Assembly (NCBI RefSeq): GCF_026410285.1
Contig: NZ_JAPMLP010000001.1
Coordinates: 372,001-436,000 of the forward strand
DNA: 64,000 nucleotides
Direction of reading: 5' to 3'
From: Sulfitobacter sp. F26169L
Lineage (GTDB): Bacteria > Pseudomonadota > Alphaproteobacteria > Rhodobacterales > Rhodobacteraceae
Position numbers and translations under genes: made by a program. Of the stretch, positions 9,643 through 19,253 are shown one piece after another; position 1 is the first letter of the stretch, and every line of letters begins with the position of its first letter. The notes beneath the pieces are model-generated. The model worked only from the letters and a program-made list of their open reading frames with translations, was not told the origin of the DNA and did not search any database.

Positions 9643-9988
9643 GGGCGTCTCTCTTCTTGTCTAAACCTACCTCAGGTTATTCATTAGAATATGACAAAAA
9701 GAAGTTAATGTCTTGCCCTTTTTGAGGGAGGGCGCAGATAATTAACGGAAACTTTGATATTTTAACAAGCGCATCATCGCGTCTGATTGCTATCGCATTA
9801 TTCAGGTCCGGTGTTCACAGTGAATTGCGGATAGCTGCGCAATCCCTGAAAACGGTACTCTCTCCGCATCAGACGATCCAGAAATCACCAGAAGGGTAAA
9901 GTTTGTTGATCTACGCGGAATAACCCTGAACCCTGCTCCTTTAGCGACATATTTTTGAGCAGCGCAGAAATGGGTGGCGGAACATCCA
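9643..9988. other. Intergenic region without a recognisable gene
   Basis: About 350 AT-richer bases lie between the short Hint gene (leftward) and the tRNA-Leu promoter. They should hold the Hint gene promoter. The short open frames here have no ribosome-binding site and no family likeness. Confidence 0.5.
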
Positions 9989-10016
9989 TTGACTTCACTG
10001 TCGCCCCCAGTATGTA
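9989..10016 (+). promoter_or_regulatory. Sigma-70 type promoter of tRNA-Leu
   Basis: TTGACT (9989-9994) and TATGTA (10011-10016) are separated by 16 bases and end 9 bases before the tRNA 5' end at 10026, the expected layout for a stable-RNA promoter. Confidence 0.62.
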
Positions 10017-10025
10017 AGGCGACAT

Positions 10026-10109
10026 GCGGGTGTGGCGGAATTGGTAGACGCACCAGATTTAGGTTCTGGCGCCTATGGCGTGGGGGTTCGAGTCCCTTCA
10101 CCCGCACCA
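10026..10109 (+). tRNA. tRNA-Leu (anticodon UAG)
   Basis: The cloverleaf is complete. The acceptor strands pair GCGGGTG with the 3' CACCCGC, the D-arm contains TTGGTAGACGC, and the anticodon stem CCAGA/TCTGG encloses loop TTTAGGT with TAG at its centre. A long variable arm typical of a class II tRNA (GCGCCTATGGCGT) follows, then the GGTTCGAGTCC T-arm and an encoded CCA. It reads CUN leucine codons. No integrase or att repeat is seen next to it. Confidence 0.96.
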
Positions 10110-10252
10110 CTCTTTCCCCTTGAAGTTAAACGATTAAGCGCCAAATAGGTCTATCTATTGCGCCGGTTTAATTCGATGCTTTGGAGGCTATACGCCGTTC
10201 GGGCGCTGGCAACTTCATTGCAGGTGGCGCATACCTGACGGCATTGATTCCC

Positions 10253-10729
10253 ATGGACAGATTTATGATGAAGCAGGGCAAAACGGACGGGGCGCTGACG
10301 GTTATCGGGTGGCATGAATGTATCAGCCTTCCCGAACTCGGCCTAAAGGATTTCGCGGTAAAGGTGGATACCGGTGCCAAGACAACTGCCTTGCATGCGG
10401 ATGACATCGAAACCTTTTTCAAGGGAGATATCGAATGGGTCCGCTTTCGCAGCCCCCGAATTGCGGGCACCCCCGCGCGCATCTGTGAGTTTGAGGTATT
10501 CACAAACCGTGACATCACAAACACCAGCGGCCAGCCCCAGACGCGCATAGTGATCCGCACGCCTATGATACTGGCAGGGCGGAAATGGAAGATCGACATT
10601 TCCCTGACCGACCGTGGCACGATGCGCTTTCCGCTCATTCTGGGGCGGCGCGCGCTGCGCCGTCACAATATCGCGGTTCACCCCGGTAAATCCTATCTGG
10701 TGAGCACAAAACCCAATCTTGAAGGATAA
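10253..10729 (+). CDS. Retropepsin-like aspartic / ATP-dependent zinc protease family protein (RimB-type)
   Basis: The protein, about 158 residues, belongs to the family annotated as ATP-dependent zinc protease and now viewed as retropepsin-like. The signature is the aspartate in [18 protein letters not shown], followed by [18 protein letters not shown], which resembles the second conserved block of retropepsin folds. The start is uncertain: ATG at 10253, 10265 or 10268 are all possible and none has a good ribosome-binding site; 10253 is used. It lies 5 bases before rimK and forms an operon with rimK and an AstE-like gene. In Pseudomonas a related gene (rimB) accompanies rimK and is linked to ribosomal protein S6 modification, which is the likely context here. 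It is not membrane-bound. Confidence 0.8.
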   Translation: MDRFMMKQGKTDGALTVIGWHECISLPELGLKDFAVKVDTGAKTTALHADDIETFFKGDIEWVRFRSPRIAGTPARICEFEVFTNRDITNTSGQPQTRIVIRTPMILAGRKWKIDISLTDRGTMRFPLILGRRALRRHNIAVHPGKSYLVSTKPNLEG

Positions 10730-10734
10730 AAACC

Positions 10735-11640
10735 ATGAAAATGGCAATGCTTGCGCGAAACCCTGATTTATACACCCACAAGCGCCTGAAAGAAGCGGCA
10801 GAGGCGCGGGGCCATAGGCTGGACATCATCAACACGTTGCGTTGCTACATGAACATCGCATCGCGCCGACCCGAAGTGTATTACAACGGCGAAAAGCTGG
10901 AGGGGTACGAGGCGATCATTCCGCGCATCGGCGCATCGGTTACTTTTTACGGTATGGCGGTGCTGCGCCAGTTCGAGATGCAAGGCGTCTATCCGCTGAA
11001 CGAAAGCGTGGCGATCGGGCGGTCGCGCGACAAGCTGCGTTCGATGCAGCTGTTGGCGCGTGACGGTATCGGCTTGCCCGTAACAACATTTGCCCATGAC
11101 CCCAAACAGACCGACGAGGTGCTGGAGCTTGCCGGAGGTGCGCCTGTGGTGATCAAGTTGTTAGAGGGCACCCAGGGGATCGGGGTGGTGCTGGCCGATA
11201 CAAGGCGATCTGCCAAATCGGTTGTCGAAGCGTTTCGCGGTGCCGGTGTGAACATCCTGCTGCAGGAATTCATCAAAGAGGCAGGCGGCACCGACATCCG
11301 CGCGATTGTGGTCGGTGGCAAGGTAGTTGCGGCGATGAAGCGGACCGGGGCAGAGGGCGATTTCCGTTCGAACCTGCATCGTGGCGGGTCCGCCGAGGTG
11401 ATCAAACTGTCACCCGAGGAACGCTCGACCGCTGTACGCTCTGCCAAGGCGATGGGGCTGAACGTGTGCGGTGTGGACATGCTGCGCGCCAATCACGGTC
11501 CTGTGGTGATGGAGGTAAACTCCTCTCCCGGACTTGAAGGTGTTGAAAAAGCAACCGGTCTGGATATCGCGGGCAAGATCATCGAATATATCGAAAAGAA
11601 CGCAAAACCCAACGCGACCAAGACAAAAGGCAAAGGATGA
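10735..11640 (+). CDS. rimK: RimK-family alpha-L-glutamate ligase (ATP-grasp)
   Basis: RimK adds glutamate residues to the C-terminus of ribosomal protein S6 with ATP. The 301-residue product has the family N-terminus [20 protein letters not shown] and the ATP-grasp landmarks [46 protein letters not shown] and the metal-binding [13 protein letters not shown]. The C-terminal tail is lysine-rich. It overlaps the next gene by 4 bases (ATGA) and follows the protease-like gene by 5 bases, so the three are almost certainly co-transcribed. Other RimK-like ligases modify small molecules such as gamma-glutamyl compounds, so S6 as the target is an inference from family and neighbourhood. Confidence 0.92.
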   Translation: MKMAMLARNPDLYTHKRLKEAAEARGHRLDIINTLRCYMNIASRRPEVYYNGEKLEGYEAIIPRIGASVTFYGMAVLRQFEMQGVYPLNESVAIGRSRDKLRSMQLLARDGIGLPVTTFAHDPKQTDEVLELAGGAPVVIKLLEGTQGIGVVLADTRRSAKSVVEAFRGAGVNILLQEFIKEAGGTDIRAIVVGGKVVAAMKRTGAEGDFRSNLHRGGSAEVIKLSPEERSTAVRSAKAMGLNVCGVDMLRANHGPVVMEVNSSPGLEGVEKATGLDIAGKIIEYIEKNAKPNATKTKGKG

Positions 11641-12680
11641 CCAAACGCCCCGATTTCGTGCTTGCGGGAACACCGGTTCCCGCTGGCAGCCGCAAAACGG
11701 TGAATATCCCCGTAAGCACCCTGTCTGATCACACGCCTGTCACCTTGTCTGCGCATGTGATCCACGGGCGCGGGGACGGGCCGGTGATGTTTGTCAGCGC
11801 CGGCATTCACGGTGACGAGGTGATCGGAGTCGAGATTGTGCGCAGGCTCCTGCGTGCCAAAAATCTGAAATCGCTCAAGGGCACGCTGATCATTGTGCCG
11901 ATTGTGAACACTTTCGGTTTCCTGAACCATTCTCGTTATTTGCCGGACCGTCGCGATCTTAATCGCTGCTTTCCCGGCTCGTCCAACGGCTCGCTCGGCT
12001 CGCGGCTGGCGCATATCTTTCTCAACGATATCGTGTCGCTTTGTTCTCTCGGGATTGATCTGCACTCGGCTGCGGTTCACCGGATGAACCTGCCGCAAAT
12101 CCGCGTATCGGCGAATAATACCGAAACCATGCGGCTGGCTCATGTGTTCGGTGCGCCCGTCATCCTGACCAGTGCCTTGCGCGATGGCAGTTTGCGCCAG
12201 GAAGCCAAGAAGATCGGTGTGGATGTGCTGCTGTACGAAGCGGGCGAAGGCATGCGTTTTGACGAAATGTCGGTGCGCGCCGGTCTGGCGGGCATTTTGC
12301 GGGTGATCAAGGAAAAGGGAATGCTCCCCTCTGCCGGAATTGCTGCGCCGCGCGCAAAATCGCTGGTGTGTTCAAACAGCAATTGGTTGCGTGCCCCTGT
12401 GGGCGGATTGTTGCGCCTGTTCAAGGCGGAAGGGGATGTCGTTGAAAAGGGGGATATTGTCGCTGCGATATCCGACCCCTTCGGAGATGCGGAAATAGAA
12501 GTCGTCACCCGCAACAGCGGCATCATTGTCGGGCGTGCCGTTATGCCGATTGTGCATGAAGGTGATGCGCTGTTTCACATCGCGGCGGTAAAATCATCCG
12601 GTGCTGCGGAAGCGGCGGTTGACGATCTGGCCAGCCAGTTGGAAGAGGCACCGCTGTTTGACGAAGACGAAATCATCTAG
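11637..12680 (+). CDS. Succinylglutamate desuccinylase / aspartoacylase family protein
   Basis: This 347-residue protein is a zinc-dependent carboxypeptidase-fold deacylase (AstE/ASPA family). The zinc motif is GIHGDEVIG, with the second zinc histidine in IDLHSAAV, and the catalytic glutamate is probably in [13 protein letters not shown]. The C-terminal third ([19 protein letters not shown] and [11 protein letters not shown]) is a beta-rich, lipoyl-like barrel common in this subfamily. It overlaps rimK by 4 bases. AstE itself acts in arginine catabolism, but no other ast genes are near. Position in a rimK operon suggests removal or processing of glutamyl groups, which is inference only. Confidence 0.85.
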   Translation: MTKRPDFVLAGTPVPAGSRKTVNIPVSTLSDHTPVTLSAHVIHGRGDGPVMFVSAGIHGDEVIGVEIVRRLLRAKNLKSLKGTLIIVPIVNTFGFLNHSRYLPDRRDLNRCFPGSSNGSLGSRLAHIFLNDIVSLCSLGIDLHSAAVHRMNLPQIRVSANNTETMRLAHVFGAPVILTSALRDGSLRQEAKKIGVDVLLYEAGEGMRFDEMSVRAGLAGILRVIKEKGMLPSAGIAAPRAKSLVCSNSNWLRAPVGGLLRLFKAEGDVVEKGDIVAAISDPFGDAEIEVVTRNSGIIVGRAVMPIVHEGDALFHIAAVKSSGAAEAAVDDLASQLEEAPLFDEDEII

Positions 12681-12866
12681 TCCTGTAGCTATGTGCCTGA
12701 CGATGGGCCGTCCGCGCCACTACCTGAACGCGAACCTGCTCCGTTTCGTCAACAATACCAAAAAGAATGGCTAGTTTGCTTGAAAATCGGTGCCAAAGTC
12801 ATTTTTCCGACACATTTTTCAAGAAGATAGTAGTTTGTAGTTTGGCTAATACAGGTGGGTTTCGAG

Positions 12867-13448
12867 ATGATGCGTTTTGCAATTTCCGGCTTTTTCATGG
12901 TCTTTTGTGTAGCAGCGTTAAAAACCGCTCTGGTGGTCACTTTCATTCTTGATCCGGCCTATGCCGGTATTGCCACCACATCAGGTTTGTTTGCGCTGTT
13001 CTTTGCGCTGACAAGCGGTGTGGCGTATCTGTGCTTTACCCAAGTGAAATCGTACATGGACGGCCAGCATAAAAAGCGCCTTGCTCCCGGAGAAGGGACA
13101 CCGGCGGCCAAGGAAAGCGTGATCGCGCGCTATGCGCCGGACTGGGGTTTGTCGCGCGCTGAAGCAGATGTCGCGATTTTTGTCGCGAAAGGCTTTTCGA
13201 ACAGCGAGGTTGCAGAGATGCGCGGTTGCGCTATTGCGACTGTGAAATCGCAGCTTGGGAGCATTTATCAGAAATCGGGGCTGGGGTCGCGATACCAGCT
13301 TATTTCCTTTGTAACAGATGAAGTTTGCGCCATGGCGAATGAAATTGATGACGGGGCGGGGGCGCGTAGAGGTACTGTTGAAACTCGCAGCATCCTTCCA
13401 CTGTCCGGTCGTGCAAAGTTTCGCGAACAGGCCGAAATGGAAGCCTAA
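12867..13448 (+). CDS. Membrane-anchored LuxR-type HTH protein
   Basis: The protein of 193 residues has two hydrophobic segments at the N-terminus (ISGFFMVFCVAALKTALVV and GLFALFFALTSGVAYLCF), then a cytoplasmic linker and a LuxR/GerE-type helix-turn-helix around residues 95-150 (LSRAEADVAIFVAKGFSNSE, MRGCAIATVKSQLGSIYQKS). No receiver, PAS or autoinducer-binding domain is present. ATG at 12867 follows GGTGGG at 12854-12859; an upstream GTG at 12855 is also in frame. The C-terminal tail of about 35 residues is not conserved in appearance. It is monocistronic with a strong terminator. The signal it senses and its target genes are unknown; membrane anchoring suggests it responds at the membrane or is released. 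Confidence 0.8.
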   Translation: MMRFAISGFFMVFCVAALKTALVVTFILDPAYAGIATTSGLFALFFALTSGVAYLCFTQVKSYMDGQHKKRLAPGEGTPAAKESVIARYAPDWGLSRAEADVAIFVAKGFSNSEVAEMRGCAIATVKSQLGSIYQKSGLGSRYQLISFVTDEVCAMANEIDDGAGARRGTVETRSILPLSGRAKFREQAEMEA

Positions 13449-13471
13449 GATATACCATTCATTGTTAAGGC

Positions 13472-13496
13472 GGGCCGATATCGGCCCGATTTTTTT
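13472..13496 (+). terminator. Rho-independent terminator
   Basis: A perfect 18-base palindrome CGGGCCGATATCGGCCCG (13472-13489) is followed by ATTTTTT, 24 bases after the stop of the LuxR-type gene. It also separates that gene from the converging tadG. Confidence 0.88.
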
Positions 13497-13517
13497 GTGT
13501 GTAATGGATGCGCGCGA

Positions 13518-15296
13518 TCATTGTACCAGCCTGACAAGTTCGCAGTGATGGCCGGTCAACGCCAGCTCTCCCTCACCCAGACGCACGCCAACACCGTCGA
13601 GCGTGGTATCAAGAACCGCGTCCAGAGGCGCGGTAAGGGCGGCCAATAGTTGAGCGGGAAGGGCGGCCAGCACGGTGCCCAGCACCGGCGCAGCAACCGC
13701 CGAAATCAGCCCTTCCTGGCCGGGTTTCACGCGAATCTCCGTATTGGCCGGAGACAGCAGGCTAGAAACACCAGAGGACAGCAGATTACCCGAACCGAAG
13801 TGTTTTGTCGTCTGACCAGCAGCGATCTCGCTGTGGGTAAAGCTGATCGTGTCAGTCTGCGATGCGCCAAGCGACACGTTCGAGCGCGCCTGTAGAGTAA
13901 TTCCGGGTATGACGATCTCGGTTAGCAGCAGTTCGATCCGTATGCTGATGTCCATAAAGTCAGCAAAGCCGAGGTCTGAGGGCATGATCGGCCCATTGGC
14001 GAATGTATCCTCGTCCAATTTCCCCAGATAAAGGGACGCAACCGAGGCTCCGTTACGCGGATTTTGCGTCGAGAACCGCGCAGCGGTGGCAGTCGGGTCT
14101 GAGGCGTTGCAATTTATTTCTTCCAGAGTGGCGGATGCCCCTGCAACCTCCAAATAAAGCGGCAGGTTCAGGCTGGTCACAGATACACCAACCCCAAGAT
14201 CTCCCAGGAGATCGGGTGCAAGCGTAATCTCGTTTTGGAGCCTTATTGCCGCGCGGTGCAATTGCACATCTTCTTCGCCCATCGCAATCCAGCCCGAATG
14301 TGCAGGCGGGTCGCCCATGGCGAGGCGGGTCGTCACCGAGGTGACACCGGGCACGGCGACATTGAGGCCCAGACTGGCGGGGTTGTCGTATCCGTTTGCG
14401 CTGGCCACCGCGTTGATCACATCCAGCGCTGACAAATCTATTTCAGATGCGAACTCCACCGCCGTCAGCCCGAGCGCGCTGTCAATACCACCGATTATTG
14501 CCGAGACGGGCAAGTCTGGTGTTCCTGTGTCGGGAATGATCGCCCCCAAAACACCTGCTGCCCCCGATGGCAGCAGGGTTTGCAACGCGCCCAGAACTTC
14601 CCCCGCGCTTGCTTGCTCGTCCAGAATTGCCGCAGGATTGCGAGCGGCGTTGCCGGTGATCTGGCGCAGGCCTGCCAGCAAATCACCTATATTGACATTA
14701 ATATCCGACAAAAGCTGGATCTCGCCCACACTCAGCATGACAGGTGTGCCCAGAACATCCGACAAGACTGCATTGAGCGCGGTGCGATCCAGCCGCAGCA
14801 CATTGCTGTCCAGTGAAAAGCTGGCGGCACCTGTGCGAATCGCGGTCGAGGTGCGCGTCAGCCCCAAACTGTCCTGATCGGCAAAGATTTTTGCGAAATG
14901 CAGCGGTGTTGTGTCTTTTACCGTGACGGACACCGCATTGATGCGCGCATCACCTGCTGGCAGTGTAGTGAAGCGGTCTTCGCGCGCGATGGCGGGATTG
15001 CGCAGAAACCTGCCCGTCTGCAAAATGGTCAGCGTATCACCGGACCTGTTGTTTTGTTCCAGCGTATCGGTCGCGCGTGTGGTGGCGTTAGCAATGTTTG
15101 CAACACTGCTCATCGCGGCAAGATCACTGTCTGCCTGTAGCTTTGCCCGCTCGCGGTAAAGTGAGGCCACGTCGACGCCAAGCGCGACAAAACCGATCAG
15201 CATGACCAGCAGAAGCGACACGATGACGGCAACTGCACCGCGCTCGTCGTGCGCAAAGGACGCGGGATATCTGGGATTAATAGGCAATGTATGCAC
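13518..15296 (-). CDS. tadG: TadG-like pilus assembly protein
   Basis: The 592-residue protein has the TadE/TadG N-terminal layout: a short cytoplasmic leader, FAHDERGAVAVIVSLLL with the GAVAV prepilin-like site, one transmembrane helix (VSLLLVMLIGFVALGVDVAS) and the conserved YRERAKLQADSDLAAMS segment. The rest is a long, mostly beta, Ser/Thr/Ala-rich extracytoplasmic domain without a von Willebrand motif that can be recognised by eye. TadG-type minor pseudopilins support Flp pilus assembly. It is the last gene of the tad cluster and overlaps tadE by 20 bases; this overlap means the true start could be slightly further in, but the first methionine gives the normal leader length. Confidence 0.82.
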   Translation of the reverse strand: MHTLPINPRYPASFAHDERGAVAVIVSLLLVMLIGFVALGVDVASLYRERAKLQADSDLAAMSSVANIANATTRATDTLEQNNRSGDTLTILQTGRFLRNPAIAREDRFTTLPAGDARINAVSVTVKDTTPLHFAKIFADQDSLGLTRTSTAIRTGAASFSLDSNVLRLDRTALNAVLSDVLGTPVMLSVGEIQLLSDINVNIGDLLAGLRQITGNAARNPAAILDEQASAGEVLGALQTLLPSGAAGVLGAIIPDTGTPDLPVSAIIGGIDSALGLTAVEFASEIDLSALDVINAVASANGYDNPASLGLNVAVPGVTSVTTRLAMGDPPAHSGWIAMGEEDVQLHRAAIRLQNEITLAPDLLGDLGVGVSVTSLNLPLYLEVAGASATLEEINCNASDPTATAARFSTQNPRNGASVASLYLGKLDEDTFANGPIMPSDLGFADFMDISIRIELLLTEIVIPGITLQARSNVSLGASQTDTISFTHSEIAAGQTTKHFGSGNLLSSGVSSLLSPANTEIRVKPGQEGLISAVAAPVLGTVLAALPAQLLAALTAPLDAVLDTTLDGVGVRLGEGELALTGHHCELVRLVQ

Positions 15297-15708
15297 TTTC
15301 CCTGATGTCTGCGATGTTCATCCGCAACAGGCTGTTCGCTACATCGAGAATTGTTCCGTCGACTGTGTAGGTGACATTGACTGTCATCGCAGGCGGATTT
15401 GACGAACTGGTGACAATCTCGGGCGTGATAGAAGATTGCACGAGCAGCGGATAGGTCGTGCTGGCCTGCGCCAGATAGTCCGTGGCCAGCTCGCGGCGTT
15501 CGCGCATGTCCAGCCCCGCAACCGAGGCGCGAGCCGCATCGCTTGCAAGCTGCGCCACTGAATGGCTGACGCCGATGAAATACCCGGTCACAATGATGCC
15601 AAACACAAGAGCGAATAGCAAAGGTGCGATCAGCACAAATTCAACCGCGACCGCGCCGGATTGCCCGCGTCGGAAGCTGGCAATGTGTCTGAGAGGGTTA
15701 AGAGCCAT
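15277..15708 (-). CDS. tadE: TadE-family minor pilin
   Basis: A TadE protein of 143 residues: a basic leader (RHIASFRRGQSGAVAVEFVL) with the G-A-V-A-V-E-F prepilin-type processing site, then a hydrophobic helix (LIAPLLFALVFGIIVTGYF), then a small periplasmic part. The conserved glutamate five residues after the cleavage glycine is present (AVAVEF). A GTG at 15720 overlaps the tadC stop, but the GGAGG element abuts it; the ATG at 15708 lies 12 bases from that element and fits better. Processing would need the TadV-type prepilin peptidase, which is not in this window. It is located between tadC and tadG. Confidence 0.85.
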   Translation of the reverse strand: MALNPLRHIASFRRGQSGAVAVEFVLIAPLLFALVFGIIVTGYFIGVSHSVAQLASDAARASVAGLDMRERRELATDYLAQASTTYPLLVQSSITPEIVTSSSNPPAMTVNVTYTVDGTILDVANSLLRMNIADIRESAYIAY

Positions 15709-15716
15709 ATCGCGTC

Positions 15717-16685
15717 TCACCCTCCGGCTATGATGTTGTCAAACACGCTCAGCCCCGCAGGTCCGACAAGCACCACAAAGACCGCAGGCATGATACAGAA
15801 GATCAGTGGGAGCGTCATAAGTACGGGCAGGCGGGCCGCCTTTTCCTCGATCGCCATCAAACGATTGCCGCGCTGTTCGATAATCAGCGTGCGCATGGCG
15901 CGCGAAAACGGGGTGCCGTAGCGGTCAGACTGGTCCAGTGTTTGTGTGAATACGCCAACTTCAGGCAGCGGGACGCGGGTGTTAAGCTTTTCATATGCGC
16001 CGCGGAAATCGTTGGTCATCGACATCTCCGACACCATTTGCAGAAGCTCTCGGGCCAGTTCGGGATGCGCAAGGGACATCTCGTGCGCGACCCGTTGCAG
16101 CGCGGGCTGCGGGCCAAGCCCCGCTTCGGAGGTAATTACGATCAGTTCCAGCATGTCGGGAAAACTGGCGCGGATACGGTCCAAGCGCTGCTTGCGGCGC
16201 ATCCCGACAAAATAATCTACCCCCTTTGAAAGGGCCAGTGCTGATGCGATTACAATCGCCATGAGGATGACCATATCAACCCCGAAAGCTGTAGTGAGAG
16301 CAACGCGGATGGTTCCAACAATCAACGCGGCCAGCGGCAGGACCGTTTTCAGGAACGCATAGATCAACAGCGCATCACGGCTGCGGTATCCGGCCGAGGA
16401 AAGCTCGGCCGCTGTTTCGCGCGCTTCGCCACCCAGAACCACCGACAGACGCTGCCCGACCGTGATAACAATATGGCGTAGCTTGGCGGTAAAGTTTGAG
16501 ATTACACCGCGTGACGGGGCCACGCCTGCGCCGCGCCGCGCCTGCGTGCTGCCATTGGCGCGGCGCAGACGCGCGGTGCGCTGGCTGCGCTGGCGTTCAG
16601 AATGCAGCAAAGCGGTAAGTGCCAGCATTGCTGTGCTAATCCCCACAAAGGCGAGCCAGAAAACCTGCAAAAGACCATCAGACAT
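15717..16685 (-). CDS. tadC: Flp pilus inner-membrane platform protein TadC
   Basis: The 322-residue product is a type II secretion F-domain (GspF-like) protein. It has an N-terminal transmembrane helix (FWLAFVGISTAMLALTALL), a second membrane region near residues 110-160, and the cytoplasmic F-domain with LELIVITSEAGLGPQPAL, LARELLQMVSEMSM and QTLDQSDRYGTPFSRAMR, followed by a C-terminal helix pair (LMTLPLIFCIMPAVFVVLV). TadB and TadC together form the platform on which the CpaF ATPase acts. It overlaps tadB by 8 bases and is 8 bases before tadE, so translation is coupled. Confidence 0.92.
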   Translation of the reverse strand: MSDGLLQVFWLAFVGISTAMLALTALLHSERQRSQRTARLRRANGSTQARRGAGVAPSRGVISNFTAKLRHIVITVGQRLSVVLGGEARETAAELSSAGYRSRDALLIYAFLKTVLPLAALIVGTIRVALTTAFGVDMVILMAIVIASALALSKGVDYFVGMRRKQRLDRIRASFPDMLELIVITSEAGLGPQPALQRVAHEMSLAHPELARELLQMVSEMSMTNDFRGAYEKLNTRVPLPEVGVFTQTLDQSDRYGTPFSRAMRTLIIEQRGNRLMAIEEKAARLPVLMTLPLIFCIMPAVFVVLVGPAGLSVFDNIIAGG

Positions 16686-17631
16686 CAAGCTTTCCCATCC
16701 GCATCATAATGAAAATTCCTACGCCGATACTGGTGAGCGCGCCCAGTGACATGATCTGCCCTCTGGGATCGGTATAGAGCGGTTCAAGATACGCAGCGTT
16801 CAGCACCGCCAGCAGCAGGGTCACGGCAAACGGCAGCGATGCCAGAATGAACGCACTTGCACGGGCTTCTGACGACAATGCGCGGGCTTTTTTGCGCAGC
16901 TTGCGACGTTCGCGCAGCTGGTTGGCAAGGTTCTCCATAGTTTCGATCAGGTTACCGCCTGTTTCAGCTTGAAGCGCGGTCGAGACAGCAAAGAATGTGA
17001 CTTCGGGAACCGGTAAACGCGCGCTGAGCCGCTCAAGGCTTTCGGGCAGGGACGTGCCCATGCGCACTTCGTCATGGCAGCGGGTGAATTCACGCAGGAT
17101 GGGGCCTTTGGAATTATCAACAACAATTGCCATCGAATCCATTACGGGACGGCCCGCGCGCAGACCTCGCGCAAAAATATCCAGCGCCTCTGGCAGATCG
17201 GCTGAAAAGGCGGCCCTGTACCGGTTTTGCGCGATGTTTAGGATGCTGATGATCGAACCGGCTACTGCAATCGCGCTCACCGGCAGGGCAAGCAATGGAT
17301 GGATGTGTAACACGAGCACCAAAAGGGCATAGACCGCCAAAAGGGCAATTCCCGCCTGGGTTAAAACCTCGCCCACGCCGAAACGCAAACTGGTCTGGTC
17401 AAGCTGCCGTTCAATGAACGCCACGCAACGTTCGACACGGTTGCTTGGGCGGGTCATTGCGCGCTTTTTGCCTTTCAGCTTGATGGGGGCTGCCTTTTCC
17501 TGCTGGCTTGCGCCGCGGTTCAAGCGTGCAATATGGCGGCGGCGCTGACGGTCTGCGATGATGAAACCACACAACAACAATGCAGCATTCACGACAAAAC
17601 CTGCGGCCAGAAGAAGGGTAATCAGCGACAT
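16678..17631 (-). CDS. tadB: Flp pilus inner-membrane platform protein TadB
   Basis: A protein of 317 residues with the same F-domain architecture as TadC. It has an N-terminal helix (LITLLLAAGFVVNAALLLC), a basic linker, a membrane pair around residues 90-130, the F-domain (LPEALDIFARGLRAGRPVMD, ALQAETGGNLIETMENLANQ) and a C-terminal membrane pair (ASLPFAVTLLLAVLNAAYL). It starts 5 bases after the cpaF stop and overlaps tadC, in the canonical order cpaF-tadB-tadC. It is expected to interact with the CpaF ATPase during pilin extraction from the membrane. Confidence 0.92.
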   Translation of the reverse strand: MSLITLLLAAGFVVNAALLLCGFIIADRQRRRHIARLNRGASQQEKAAPIKLKGKKRAMTRPSNRVERCVAFIERQLDQTSLRFGVGEVLTQAGIALLAVYALLVLVLHIHPLLALPVSAIAVAGSIISILNIAQNRYRAAFSADLPEALDIFARGLRAGRPVMDSMAIVVDNSKGPILREFTRCHDEVRMGTSLPESLERLSARLPVPEVTFFAVSTALQAETGGNLIETMENLANQLRERRKLRKKARALSSEARASAFILASLPFAVTLLLAVLNAAYLEPLYTDPRGQIMSLGALTSIGVGIFIMMRMGKLDV

Positions 17632-17636
17632 CCGGA

Positions 17637-19253
17637 TCAGCCCCCCAGTATCGCATCAAGTTCATCGGAAACGCCGTAATCTGCGGCGCGGCTTGCAAAT
17701 TTCGGACGGTAACCGGAAAAAACATGTTCTCCGGTCACTTTTGCGCGGGTGCTTTCGGGATCGGTGCGAAATGAAAACAGCTCCTGTAGGGTGATTACAT
17801 CACCAGAGATGCCTGCAATTTCCGAAATCGAGGTGACCCGCCGCTTGCCATCGCGCATACGCGACACCTGAACAATCAGATGTACTGCGTCGGCAAGCTG
17901 TCGACGTACCACGCCTCCTCCAGGAGCGAACCCTGCCAGTGCTGCCATGCTTTCCACGCGGGTCAGCGCCTCGGCGGGGGTGTTAGCGTGAAGCGTACTC
18001 ATGGAGCCGTCGTGACCGGTATTCATCGCCTGAAGCAGATCCAGCACCTCGTCGCCGCGCACCTCACCGATGATGATACGATCAGGACGCATGCGCAGTG
18101 CGTTGCGCACCAATGTGCGCATCGTGATTTCGCCCGCACCTTCCACATTTGGCGGACGGGTTTCAAAACGCACGACATGGCTTTGTTGAAAACGCAATTC
18201 GGCGGCGTCTTCGATTGTGACAATCCGCTCGCCTTCCGGAATAAACGCCGACATCGCGTTCATCAGCGTCGTCTTTCCCGATCCTGTCCCCCCGGACACC
18301 AGCACATTCAGTCGCAGATAGGCCGCAAGCGCCAGAAAACGGCTCATCTGTGAGGTCATGCTGCCGCCGGCTACAAGAGCATCAAGTTTGACGGGAGCGG
18401 ACGGGAATTTACGAATGGTAATTGTCGGCCCGTCGATCGCCAAAGGTGGCACCGTGATATTGACGCGGCTGCCGTCACTCAGGCGGGCATCCACCATCGG
18501 TTGGGACTCATCAATGCGGCGACCCACAGCCGCTGCGATCCGGCTGGCCACTGCGAACACATGGGCATTGTCACGAAACCTGATGCCCGTCAGTTCCAGT
18601 TTGCCACCGCGTTCGACATAAATTTTTTCGGCGCCGTTCACCATAATATCGGTAATCCGGTCATCGGCCAGAAGTGCTTCAAGCGGCCCAAGACCTAACA
18701 TATCCGCCAGAACGGCGGTAACCAGTTCGGATATTTCCCGCCCGTTCAGATGCAACTTGTTCTGCGCAGACAGCGCCTCGATACCACTGCGGATCAGGCT
18801 CTCCTGTTCACTACGCGGCTTTGATGCCAGTTCGGTGAAATCGAGGAATTCCAGAAGCGATCGCACAACCTCGTTGGCAAGCGTGAGCATTTTCATCGAG
18901 GGGGCGCTGGCGGGCGCGGTCTTAACTACCGGCTCGCTCTGCGGAGTTTGCAGCGGGGCTTGTTTCTTCAGCTCGGGGGCAGGCGTTTTGACTGCCTTCT
19001 GCGGTGTCATGTCCGGCGCCGGTACGTCCGGTGCTGCGTTCACATTCTGCGGCTCAAGTTCAGCAATGGCTTGGGTCAGGATCTGGCGTTGCAAGGCAAG
19101 GGGCCACAAGAATTCGCCCTGTTCCACGACATAAGACACTGCAGCATTCGCCCGATCGGATGCCGAGTATCCGGCGGCATCTATCTGCTGTGCGATTTCC
19201 ACAACCTGTCGCACTGCGTCACGAAGGGACGGTTGGTTGACGTGCAGAGTCAT
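17637..19253 (-). CDS. cpaF: CpaF/TadA pilus assembly ATPase
   Basis: The hexameric secretion ATPase that powers Flp pilus assembly. The 538-residue product has a variable N-terminal region of about 140 residues rich in Pro/Ala/Lys, then the VirB11-type core. That core contains the EVV...[18 protein letters not shown]-like lead-in, the aspartate-box region [14 protein letters not shown], Walker [10 protein letters not shown], the Asp box [10 protein letters not shown], Walker [11 protein letters not shown] and the His box [12 protein letters not shown]. It overlaps cpaE by 4 bases (ATGA) upstream and is followed by tadB after 5 bases. The cellular site is the cytoplasmic face of the inner membrane. 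All catalytic motifs look intact. Confidence 0.96.
   Translation of the reverse strand: MTLHVNQPSLRDAVRQVVEIAQQIDAAGYSASDRANAAVSYVVEQGEFLWPLALQRQILTQAIAELEPQNVNAAPDVPAPDMTPQKAVKTPAPELKKQAPLQTPQSEPVVKTAPASAPSMKMLTLANEVVRSLLEFLDFTELASKPRSEQESLIRSGIEALSAQNKLHLNGREISELVTAVLADMLGLGPLEALLADDRITDIMVNGAEKIYVERGGKLELTGIRFRDNAHVFAVASRIAAAVGRRIDESQPMVDARLSDGSRVNITVPPLAIDGPTITIRKFPSAPVKLDALVAGGSMTSQMSRFLALAAYLRLNVLVSGGTGSGKTTLMNAMSAFIPEGERIVTIEDAAELRFQQSHVVRFETRPPNVEGAGEITMRTLVRNALRMRPDRIIIGEVRGDEVLDLLQAMNTGHDGSMSTLHANTPAEALTRVESMAALAGFAPGGGVVRRQLADAVHLIVQVSRMRDGKRRVTSISEIAGISGDVITLQELFSFRTDPESTRAKVTGEHVFSGYRPKFASRAADYGVSDELDAILGG

Noticed and set aside
10026-10109. tRNA-Leu as an integration site
   Set aside because: No integrase gene and no repeat of its 3' end were seen nearby; the downstream operon looks like normal chromosome.
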